Shown here one piece after another: positions 53,319 to 60,741 of a stretch of DNA of 64,000 bases. The DNA is from Streptomyces sp. NBC_01439. GTDB lineage: Bacteria > Actinomycetota > Actinomycetes > Streptomycetales > Streptomycetaceae. Within the stretch, counting starts at the first letter, position 1, and every line of letters starts with the position of its first letter. The notes beneath the pieces were generated by a model. It was not told the origin of the DNA. It saw nothing but the letters and a program-made list of their open reading frames with translations, and ran no database searches. Location of the stretch: positions 2,604,001 to 2,668,000 of the forward strand of contig NZ_CP109487.1 in assembly GCF_036227605.1 (NCBI RefSeq), read 5' to 3'. A program made the position numbers and the translations under genes.

Positions 53319-54520
53319 CAGTGCTGCTCCTCAGGGGTGTCGGTGGCGGCCGGGTCCACGGCGAAGCGGTCCGGACGGAACGGGTGGGCGGGGAGCGGCG
53401 GTTCGGCCCCCGTCAGGGCGGCGGCGATCAGCGCTCCGGTGGCGGGCGCCAGGCCGATGCCCGCGCCCTCGTGGCCGCAGGCGTGCAGCAGCCCGGGGCG
53501 CCGCGGGTCCGGGCCGATCGCCGGGAGGTGGTCGGGCAGGTAGGGGCGGAAGCCGTGGTAGGCGCGCATGACCCGGACGTCGGCCAGGACGGGGAAGAGC
53601 GCCGCCGCCTGGGCGGCCAAGCGGCGCAGGGCCTCCGTCGAGAGGGTGCGGTCGAAGCCGACCCGCTCCCGGGTGGCGCCGATCAGGACCGGGCCGGACG
53701 GGGTGCCCTCGACCACCGCCGAGGACTGCAGGGCGGCGGAGCCGCTGGCGACGTCCGCGATGTAGTCGGCGGCGTAGACCTTGTGCCGGACCACCCTCGG
53801 CAGCGGTTCGGTCACCAGGACGAAGCCGCGGCGCGGGAGGACGGGCAGGGTGACCCCGGCCAGCGAGGCGATGTGGCCGCCCCAGGTGCCGGCCGCATTG
53901 ACCACGGCCGGGGCCAGGAGTTCGCGGCGCCGCGTGCGCACCCCGCGGACGGCGCCCCGGTCCAGCAGGATCTCCGTCACCTCCTCGCCGAGGTACACCT
54001 CGGCGGCCGGGGCTCCTGGCGCACCCGGGGCGCGCGCCGCGGCCAGCAGCCGGGCCGCCGCCTGGGCGGGCTGGACCTGAGCGTCCTGCGGGTAGTGGAA
54101 ACCGCCCGCCAGACCCGGGGCCAGGTGCGGCTCCAGGTCGTGCAGAGTGTCCGCCGCCACTTCGACCGCGTCGACGCCGACCGCGCGCTGGCCCTCCGCG
54201 AAGTGCCGCAGGGCCTTCACGGTCCGTTCGTCGGGGGCGACGACGAGCCCACCCTTGGGCTCGTACTCGATGTCCGGCGGGAGGACCGCGGCGAGTTCGG
54301 TCCACAGGCGGGTGGACAGCAGGGCGAGGTCGAGTTCGGGTCCCGCCTCCTTGTCGGAGACGAGCAGGTTGCCTTCGCCGGCACCGGTGGTGCCGCCCGC
54401 CACGGGGCCCCGGTCGACCACGGCCACGGAGAGTCCGGCGCGGGCCGCGTAGTGGGCGCAGGCCGCCCCGACGACGCCGGCGCCGATGATCACGGCGTCC
54501 AGGGAGTGTCTCTTGAGCAC
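53318..54520 (-). CDS. D-hydroxyproline dehydrogenase, catalytic FAD subunit (DAO/HcnC-like)
   Basis: 400-residue FAD-dependent amine oxidase. N-terminal DAVIIGAGVVGAACAHYAARAG is the FAD Rossmann motif; the end has GHEGAGIGLAPATG typical of the DAO family. It would oxidise cis-4-hydroxy-D-proline to the pyrroline intermediate and feed electrons through the small Fe-S subunit. GTG 54520 lies only five bases from operator box e, with a -10-like TATTAC within the box and no ribosome-binding site, so the transcript is probably leaderless and repressed directly. Confidence 0.85.
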   Translation of the reverse strand: MLKRHSLDAVIIGAGVVGAACAHYAARAGLSVAVVDRGPVAGGTTGAGEGNLLVSDKEAGPELDLALLSTRLWTELAAVLPPDIEYEPKGGLVVAPDERTVKALRHFAEGQRAVGVDAVEVAADTLHDLEPHLAPGLAGGFHYPQDAQVQPAQAAARLLAAARAPGAPGAPAAEVYLGEEVTEILLDRGAVRGVRTRRRELLAPAVVNAAGTWGGHIASLAGVTLPVLPRRGFVLVTEPLPRVVRHKVYAADYIADVASGSAALQSSAVVEGTPSGPVLIGATRERVGFDRTLSTEALRRLAAQAAALFPVLADVRVMRAYHGFRPYLPDHLPAIGPDPRRPGLLHACGHEGAGIGLAPATGALIAAALTGAEPPLPAHPFRPDRFAVDPAATDTPEEQH

Positions 54521-54524
54521 GACA

Positions 54525-54536
54525 GTAATATGTCAC
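54525..54536. promoter_or_regulatory. GntR-regulon box e (GTGACATATTAC, minus strand), dehydrogenase promoter
   Basis: Overlaps the probable -10 element and ends four bases short of the GTG start codon of the catalytic dehydrogenase subunit. Fits GTGAMATWNYAC fully. Confidence 0.65.
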
Positions 54537-54565
54537 ATTCTTTAGGGCCTGCCCAGATGCCCGGG

Positions 54566-54598
54566 CCGGTCCCGCACCCCCCTCGGATGCGGGACCGG
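54566..54598 (-). terminator. Stem-loop terminator after the collagenase gene
   Basis: Perfect 11-bp stem CCGGTCCCGCA / TGCGGGACCGG with an 11-base loop, 22 bases beyond the collagenase stop. It insulates the dehydrogenase promoter from collagenase transcription. Confidence 0.75.
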
Positions 54599-54620
54599 TC
54601 CGGTGCCGGGCGGGTGCCGA

Positions 54621-57005
54621 TCAGCTGCGGAGGGGGCCCTCGCAGCTGTAACTGGAGGTGCCCGCGACCTTGTTGGTCCAGATCTCCACCGGACCGAAGG
54701 AACAGTTCATGTCGGCGAGGTTGTTCGAGGCCGCGCCCGCCCGGTCGAGGATGAAGTAGTCGACCGTCTCCGACATGTCCTTGAAGTTCTGGTCGTCGCT
54801 GCGCCAGTTCTTCAGGTTCGCGGTGATCCGGCCGGTGCAGGTGAAACGCCGCTTGCCCGGGTCGCCGTTCTCCACGCAGTCCGGGGTGTTGTACGTGGCC
54901 GTGGCGAAGGAGGACTTCACCGAGGCGAGCGCCGCGTCGCGCAGCCGGTCGTTCGGGGTGAAGGAGGTGTTCGGCACGTGGAGCTGGTCGACCTTGGCGA
55001 TCTGCGCGTCCAGGAAACGGTCGTAGTCGCGCTGGAGGTAGGTGTCCGCGCCCGTCCGGTGGCGCCAGGCGTCGTACGCCGCCACGTCGTCGGCCCGCAG
55101 GTGCGCGTACATCTCGCGCAGCAGCGCGGGCTTCTCGGTCCACAGGAACTCGAAGAAGGTGCCCGCGTAGCTGTAGAAGCGGAAGCCGTCGCCGTCGTAA
55201 GTGGCGTTCAGCAGCTGCTCGACGCTCATGCGCGGGCCGCCGCCGGCCGTGTCGCTGATGATGCTCTTGACGAGGGACTTGCGGACGGCGATGCCGTTGT
55301 CGCGGGTGGCGCCGTCGAAGAACTCGGCCGTGCCCTCGTCCATGGCGGTCGTCCGGTCGCCCTCGTACCAGGGGCCCTGGCCGAAGAAGCGGGGCACCGC
55401 GAAGCGGCCGTTGAGGTAATGCGTGTACTCGTGGCGGAAGAGCTCCTCGAGGGTGAGGGAGGAGTCCTGGGGGACGCGGCGCTGGTAGGTGTAGAAGGTG
55501 GCGCCGTTCTCGATGTAGATGCCGCCGTTGTTGGTGCCGTAGCCGGTCAGGATCGGGTGGTAGTTCACGTAGTCGGCGCGGGAGGCGTAGAGCACGATGT
55601 TGAGCGTGGAGTTGGGGTCGCCCGCGAGCGGCTGGTCGGTGCCGAGCACGCGGTGGTACTGGGCCTTGACCTGCTTGCTCGCGTAGTACAGCTGGTCGAC
55701 GGTGGCCCGGTCCAGGGCGGTGCGGACCTTGATGGCGCCGTTGTCGTAGGAGTAGGTGTAGGGGAACAGCTGCTTCTCGATGTCCTCCTTGCACACCCCG
55801 TACGGTTTGCAGGCCTCGTAGAAGTTGAGCCAGGAGACGACCTTGGCCCACGGCTCGCTGCCGTCGCCGAAGGCGGCGCGGACGGGGCCGAGCATCGCGC
55901 CGAGGTCGGCGACGACCCGCTCCCGCAGGCCCTCGACCTGGCCGAAGCGGGCGTACTCGCTCAACGCGTCGCGCACCACCCAGGCGTTGCCCGTGCCCTT
56001 GAGGTGCGTGTAGGTGGAGAAGGCCTTGAAGGCGTCGCGGTAGGAGGCGTCGGCGGCCACCGCGGAGTGGAAGGCGGCGTCCTGGTTGCCCGGGTAGACA
56101 CCCAGGTAGGTGACGGAGAGCGCGGCCAGCGCGGCGCCCGCCCAGCCCGCGTCGAGGTGGGTGGCCGGGTGGGCCGGGTCCATGGTGGCCAGCACCTTCT
56201 TGATGAGGCCGAGCTGGTGCTGGCGCAGGCCGGGTGCGCTGCCTGCGTAAAGGGCCTCGCGCAGGGTGCGGGCATTGCTGGGGGTCGCGTCGAAGGTGCG
56301 GGCGGCGGCGCCGAAGTCGGCGATGGCACGGCGCATGGCGTCGACGGTGGGAGCGTCGGTGACGTCGATCTCGGAGCGCGAGTAGTCGTGGTAGGCGACC
56401 GCGTGCAGGTACGTGAACATCTCCTCCAGATGGGAGGAGTTGCGCCCGTCATGGGCGGCGGCCAAGCCGGATATCCGGCGGGAGACGGCCTGGACGTGCG
56501 CGTCCGACATGACCGGGGCCAGGCGGGCGTCCCAGGTCCAGATGAGCCCGCGCAGACAGCCGTCGGCGAGGACGGCCTGGTCGCCGAGGAAGTCGGCGAA
56601 CTGCTCGGGGGTCAGGCCGGTGATCCCGTCGAGGGTGCAGGGGACGCCCGCGGCGACGCTCTTCGCGGTGGGGGCCGCCTGGACCGCCTTGCCGCGCTTC
56701 TGCAGGTCGTCGACGGGCGCGGCGGCGGGTGTGGCCGCACCGGGGACCTGCCCGGTGATGTCCTGCCCGCCGGGGGCCGGGGCCGGCGCGGGGGTGTTGT
56801 CCTTCTGGTCGGCCAGGCGGTCGACCTCGTCGAACGGGTTCCCCGTGGGGCCGGGGGCTGTGGCGGGGGCGGCCTGTGCGCCGGTGAAGGTGGCCGGGGC
56901 CGCGAACTCTGCGGCCTGCGTGGTGGCCTGCCCCGCGGTGGCGAGGAGGGTCACGGCCACGGCGGAGGCGAGGAGGGAAGAGCGCACAGCTCTGTGCTTG
57001 AGCAC
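54621..57005 (-). CDS. colA: Secreted M9 family collagenase
   Basis: 794-residue zinc metalloprotease predicted to cleave native collagen outside the cell. The signal peptide RAVRSSLLASAVAVTLLATA is followed by a Pro/Ala-rich linker and a conserved N-terminal activator domain (ITGLTPEQFADFLGD). The peptidase has the zinc motif HEYTH at about residues 525-529 in FRHEYTHYLNGRF, with the third ligand Glu in MDEGTAEFFDG. After it comes a helper region and a C-terminal beta domain with cysteines. GTG 57005 has AGGAG eight bases upstream. Box f lies about 110 bases upstream and is shared with the divergent aminopeptidase P. Confidence 0.92.
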   Translation of the reverse strand: MLKHRAVRSSLLASAVAVTLLATAGQATTQAAEFAAPATFTGAQAAPATAPGPTGNPFDEVDRLADQKDNTPAPAPAPGGQDITGQVPGAATPAAAPVDDLQKRGKAVQAAPTAKSVAAGVPCTLDGITGLTPEQFADFLGDQAVLADGCLRGLIWTWDARLAPVMSDAHVQAVSRRISGLAAAHDGRNSSHLEEMFTYLHAVAYHDYSRSEIDVTDAPTVDAMRRAIADFGAAARTFDATPSNARTLREALYAGSAPGLRQHQLGLIKKVLATMDPAHPATHLDAGWAGAALAALSVTYLGVYPGNQDAAFHSAVAADASYRDAFKAFSTYTHLKGTGNAWVVRDALSEYARFGQVEGLRERVVADLGAMLGPVRAAFGDGSEPWAKVVSWLNFYEACKPYGVCKEDIEKQLFPYTYSYDNGAIKVRTALDRATVDQLYYASKQVKAQYHRVLGTDQPLAGDPNSTLNIVLYASRADYVNYHPILTGYGTNNGGIYIENGATFYTYQRRVPQDSSLTLEELFRHEYTHYLNGRFAVPRFFGQGPWYEGDRTTAMDEGTAEFFDGATRDNGIAVRKSLVKSIISDTAGGGPRMSVEQLLNATYDGDGFRFYSYAGTFFEFLWTEKPALLREMYAHLRADDVAAYDAWRHRTGADTYLQRDYDRFLDAQIAKVDQLHVPNTSFTPNDRLRDAALASVKSSFATATYNTPDCVENGDPGKRRFTCTGRITANLKNWRSDDQNFKDMSETVDYFILDRAGAASNNLADMNCSFGPVEIWTNKVAGTSSYSCEGPLRS

Positions 57006-57103
57006 CGAGGACTCCTGAAGGGAGAGGCGAGGTGGGGGGTGGTGCGTGAACTGCCCTGCGTCACACGGCGTTTGACGGGGATTAACGTGCCGCGGTGTGA
57101 GCT

Positions 57104-57135
57104 GTAACATAGTAATGTGAAATTGCACTGACAAG
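57104..57135. repeat. 32-bp repeat, copy 2 (identical to 44580-44611), holding operator box f
   Basis: Same 32 bases as at the oppA/nucleotidase promoter. The core box GTGAAATTGCAC is at 57117-57128, in the divergent region between collagenase and aminopeptidase P, so one regulator can control peptide release and peptide trimming together. Confidence 0.8.
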
Positions 57136-57178
57136 ACCTGTGCGCCCACCAGTTCGCATCTTTCTTGAGGGAGTCCTC

Positions 57179-58549
57179 GTGACCGACGCGTCCACCCGCC
57201 TCAACACGGGCAGTCACGACCGCCCGGTGTCCCCGGAGTTGTCCCGGTTCATGGCGGGCCACTGGGCCGCGACCCCGCTGCCCTACTCCGCGCGCGTCCC
57301 CGGCCATGCCGTCACCCCGGCCCGCCGGGCGCGGCTCTCGGCCCGCTTCCCGGGCGAGCGGCTGATCGTCCCGGCCGGGGAGCTGAAGGTCCGCTCCAAC
57401 GACTGCGACCACCGCTTCCGCCCGCACAGCGCGTACGCCTGGCTGACCGGCCTCACCGGCGAGGACCAGGCGGGCCACGTCCTGGTCATGGAGCCGTCGG
57501 GCCCGCACGCCCACGAGGCCGTGTTGCACCTGCGGCCGCGCTCGCCGCGGGCGGACGGGGACGGGGAGTTCTACCGGGACCGTCGGTACGGGGAGTTCTG
57601 GGTGGGCCGCCGGCCGGACCTCGCGGAGGCCGAACGCCTCACCGGCATCCGCTGCGCCCACCTGGACGAACTCGGCTCACCGGCCGGCCGCAACGCGGCC
57701 ACCGACGCCGAACTCGCCTCCGCCCTCTCGGAGCTGCGCCTGGTGAAGGACGCGTGGGAGGTCGAGCAGCTCCAGCTGGCCGTCGACCACACGACGGCGG
57801 GCTTCGAAGACGTCGTACGGGCCCTGCCGCGCGCGCTGGCGCACCCGCGCGGCGAGCGCTGGATCGAGGGGGTCTTCGGCCTGCGCGCCCGGGCCGAGGG
57901 CAACGGCACCGGGTACGAGACGATCGCGGCGTCCGGCGCCCACGCCTGCACCCTGCACTGGATCCGCAACGACGGCCGGCTGAACGGGACGGAACTGCTC
58001 CTCCTGGACGCGGGCGTGGAGACGGACACCCTCTACACGGCGGACATCACCCGCACCCTCCCCCTGTCGGGCCGCTTCTCCCCCGTCCAGCGCCAGGTCT
58101 ACGAACTGGTCCTGGCCGCCCAGGAGGCGGGCATCGCGGCGCTGCGCCCGGGGGCGAGCTTCGGGGACTTCCACCGGGCCGGGATGCGGGTGATCGCGGA
58201 GGGGCTGGCGGAGTGGGGCGTCCTGAAGGACGCGGAGGGCGACCTGCACCGGCGGTACACGCTGTGCAGCAGCGGCCACATGCTGGGGCTGGACGTCCAC
58301 GACTGCGCGAAGGCGAGGGCGGAAACCTACCTGGACGGCGTCCTGGAGGAGGGCCAGGTCCTGACGGTGGAGCCGGGCCTCTACCTCCAGCCCGACGACG
58401 AAACCCTCCCGGCCGAGCTGCGGGGCATCGGCGTCCGCATCGAGGACGACCTGGTCATCACGGCGAACGGCGCCCGCCTGATGTCGGGCGCGCTGCCGCG
58501 CACGGTGGCCGGCATCGAGGACTGGATGGGCCACCTGCTGGAACGGTGA
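57179..58549 (+). CDS. pepP: Xaa-Pro aminopeptidase (aminopeptidase P)
   Basis: 456-residue M24 metallopeptidase that removes the residue N-terminal to proline. The dinuclear metal ligands can be placed: Asp in LLLDAGVETDTLYTADITRT (two), His in SSGHMLGLDVHD, Glu in LTVEPGLYLQ and GIGVRIEDD. The first 170 residues form the aminopeptidase-P-type N-terminal domain. The likely start is GTG 57179 after GAGGGAG. It is divergent from collagenase across box f. Collagen fragments are rich in Xaa-Pro, so co-expression makes metabolic sense. No signal peptide, so cytoplasmic. Confidence 0.9.
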   Translation: MTDASTRLNTGSHDRPVSPELSRFMAGHWAATPLPYSARVPGHAVTPARRARLSARFPGERLIVPAGELKVRSNDCDHRFRPHSAYAWLTGLTGEDQAGHVLVMEPSGPHAHEAVLHLRPRSPRADGDGEFYRDRRYGEFWVGRRPDLAEAERLTGIRCAHLDELGSPAGRNAATDAELASALSELRLVKDAWEVEQLQLAVDHTTAGFEDVVRALPRALAHPRGERWIEGVFGLRARAEGNGTGYETIAASGAHACTLHWIRNDGRLNGTELLLLDAGVETDTLYTADITRTLPLSGRFSPVQRQVYELVLAAQEAGIAALRPGASFGDFHRAGMRVIAEGLAEWGVLKDAEGDLHRRYTLCSSGHMLGLDVHDCAKARAETYLDGVLEEGQVLTVEPGLYLQPDDETLPAELRGIGVRIEDDLVITANGARLMSGALPRTVAGIEDWMGHLLER

Positions 58550-58662
58550 CCGACGGGTCACTCCGCGAGGCCGGTGCGGGTCGCTCCGCGGGGCGGGTCC
58601 GGGTCGGCCTGCGGGCCGGGATCCGGGCCCGGTGTGGGCCGGTCCGCGGGGCCGGGGAGGGA

Positions 58663-58920
58663 TGTCTCCTCGGCTCGCGCCAGGCGGGCACGTCTCGGCT
58701 GTGCGCGGTGGTTGCGCGCTCGTCCTGCGGGGACACCCCTCCCCGTCCCCGCTCCCCACGCGTCGGGCCGGCTCCGGGAACGAGGCCGGCGGTCCGTGGG
58801 TCCGGGTGACACTGTCGGAGCCCTGCCGTGGGGCGGGGACACGCCGGAGTGTCCCCGCAGGACGAGCGCGCACCACCGAGCACCACCGCGACATGCCGCA
58901 CCGCGCGAGCCGAGGAGACA
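58663..58920. repeat. Large imperfect inverted repeat in a 515-bp gap
   Basis: In the gene-free stretch 58550-59064, arms 58663-58736 and 58849-58920 are inverted copies. The ends are exact: 18 bp (58663-58680 with 58903-58920) and 23 bp (58714-58736 with 58849-58871), with a diverged middle and a 112-base centre. The element could form a long cruciform or hairpin and may be a palindromic repeat family or MITE-like insertion. The rest of the gap shows no gene. Confidence 0.75.
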
Positions 58921-59064
58921 CTCCGGCGGGGCACCGCCCCACACCACCCAGCCCCGCCGGCGCTTGAGGCGCAGGAGACGGGGCCAAGCCCCAACACCCC
59001 CGACCAGCCACAGCCAAGCACCGCGCAGCGACCCCGCACCGCACAGCAACCCCCGCGGGAGCCC

Positions 59065-59463
59065 CTAGGCGAGGACCGCCACCCCGTCCAGTTCGACCAG
59101 GGCCGCGTCGTCCCAGAGGCGGACCACGCCGATGACGGCCATCGCCGGATAGTCACGGCCCGCCGACCGCCGCCAGATGCGGCCCAGTTCGGCCGCGTGG
59201 GTCCGGTACGCCGCCACGTCCACCGCGTACACCGTCACCCGGGCCAGGTCCGCCGGGGTGCCGCCCGCCGCGGCCAGGGCCGCCAGGAGGTTGGCAAGGG
59301 CGACCTCGAACTGTTCCGGCAGGCTCTCGCCCACCACCTTGCCCGCCCCGTCCAGGGCGGTCTGGCCCGCCAGGAACACCAGCCGGCTGCCGGTCGCCGC
59401 GACCGCGTGCGAGAAACCCGTCGCGGGCGACAGCTCCGCCGGATTGATCCGCTCCAGGCTCAT
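59065..59463 (-). CDS. RidA family protein
   Basis: 132-residue YjgF/YER057c/UK114-type protein. Typical features: INPAELSPATGFSHAVAATG, FLAGQTALDG, ARVTVYAVD, and DYPAMAVIGVVRLWDDAALVELDGVAVLA. Members hydrolyse reactive enamine/imine intermediates; in aromatic acid operons they may quench such products. ATG 59463 overlaps the acyl-CoA dehydrogenase stop (ATGA), so the two are co-translated. The catalytic arginine is not obvious, so a non-catalytic role is possible. Confidence 0.85.
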   Translation of the reverse strand: MSLERINPAELSPATGFSHAVAATGSRLVFLAGQTALDGAGKVVGESLPEQFEVALANLLAALAAAGGTPADLARVTVYAVDVAAYRTHAAELGRIWRRSAGRDYPAMAVIGVVRLWDDAALVELDGVAVLA

Positions 59464-60596
59464 CGCGCCGCCACCGCCCCGTACAGCTCCTTCGCGATGA
59501 TCGTGCGCTGCACCTCGCTCGCCCCCTCGTAGATCCGCGGTGCCCGTACCTCCCGGTAGAGGTGTTCGAGCAGGTGGCCGCGCTGGAGCGCGACCGCGCC
59601 GTGCAGTTGGACCGCGTGGTCGACCACGTACTGGGCCGTCTCGGTGGCCAGCAGTTTCGCCATCGCCGCCCGGCGCGGGACGTCCCCGGCCCCCCGGTCG
59701 TAGGCCCCGGCCGCCGCGTACACCAGCAGCCGGGCCGCCTCCGTACGGGTGGCCATCTCGGCCACCCGGTGCGCCACCGCCTGGAGATCGCTCAGCGTTC
59801 CGCCGAACGCGGTCCGGTCCGCCGTGTACGCGAGCGTCGCGTCCAGCGCGGCCCGGGCCATGCCCACCGCGAAGGCGCCGACGCTCGGCCGGAAGAGGTT
59901 CAGGGTGTCCATCGCGACGCGGAAGCCCCGTCCGGGTTCGCCGAGCAGGTCCCGCGGGCCGACCGGCACCCCGTCGAAGGCGAGGGAGCCGATGGGGTGC
60001 GGGGAGAGCATGTCCAGGGGTGCGCCGGAGAGTCCGGGGCGGTCGGCCGGGACCAGGAAGGCCGAGACCCCCTTCGCCCCCGGTCCCTCCCCCGTTCGGG
60101 CGAACACGGTGTAGAAATCCGCCTCGGGGGCGTTGGAGATCCAGCACTTCTCACCGCTGAGCCGCCAGCCACCCCCGGCGGCCGCCGCATCGGCTGTCGC
60201 GGCCAACGCCAGCGCCGCCGCGTCCGAGCCCGCCCCCGGCTCGCTCAGCGCGAAGGCCGCGACCGCCCGCCCGGTGCGCACCCGCGGCAGCCAGCGCTCC
60301 CGCTGCTCCTCGCTCCCGGCCCGCAGGACCGGGTACGCCCCGAGCCCCTGCAGGGCCAGCGCCGTCTCGGCCTCCGTGCAACCGTAGGCGAGGGATTCCC
60401 GCAGCAGGCACAGTTCCAGCGCGCCCGAGGCGAACACCCGCTCCAGCAGGCCCAGCTCCCCCAGCGCCGCCAGCAGCGGCCGGTTGACCCGCCCCGGTTC
60501 CCCTTTCTCGGCCAGTGGCCGCAGCCGCTGCACCGCCAGTGCGCGCAACTGCCCGCACCACTCCTCCTGGTCCACCCCGAGCGCGAATCCGGTCAT
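59460..60596 (-). CDS. Acyl-CoA dehydrogenase family protein
   Basis: 378-residue FAD-dependent dehydrogenase with all three domains: LSEPGAGSDAAAL and KCWISNAPEADFYTVFAR in the central region, and QLHGAVALQRGHLLEHLYREVRAPRIYEGASEVQR in the C-terminal helical domain. It would oxidise an acyl-CoA thioester, passing electrons to an ETF. Divergent from the CoA ligase and coupled to RidA, so the substrate is probably a ring-derived or branched acyl-CoA. The catalytic glutamate cannot be assigned with certainty. Confidence 0.87.
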   Translation of the reverse strand: MTGFALGVDQEEWCGQLRALAVQRLRPLAEKGEPGRVNRPLLAALGELGLLERVFASGALELCLLRESLAYGCTEAETALALQGLGAYPVLRAGSEEQRERWLPRVRTGRAVAAFALSEPGAGSDAAALALAATADAAAAGGGWRLSGEKCWISNAPEADFYTVFARTGEGPGAKGVSAFLVPADRPGLSGAPLDMLSPHPIGSLAFDGVPVGPRDLLGEPGRGFRVAMDTLNLFRPSVGAFAVGMARAALDATLAYTADRTAFGGTLSDLQAVAHRVAEMATRTEAARLLVYAAAGAYDRGAGDVPRRAAMAKLLATETAQYVVDHAVQLHGAVALQRGHLLEHLYREVRAPRIYEGASEVQRTIIAKELYGAVAAR

Positions 60597-60741
60597 CCGA
60601 ACATCCCCGCATCTATCGCGTCCTGTTGACTGCCGTCACCATCACGATACGCTCCTGGAAGGACCTCCGGCCGTGGCCGGGGGAACCACCGCACGGCCGG
60701 CTCCACCCCACCCCGGACCGCTGCAAGGGGGGCGACCCGCC

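Noticed and set aside
54603..57107. 834-residue plus-strand frame opposite collagenase
   Set aside because: Shadow of the collagenase gene, which has the HEYTH motif and a signal peptide.
58558..59156. Several short frames in the gap after pepP
   Set aside because: They run through the inverted repeat, lack ribosome-binding sites and have no plausible protein features.
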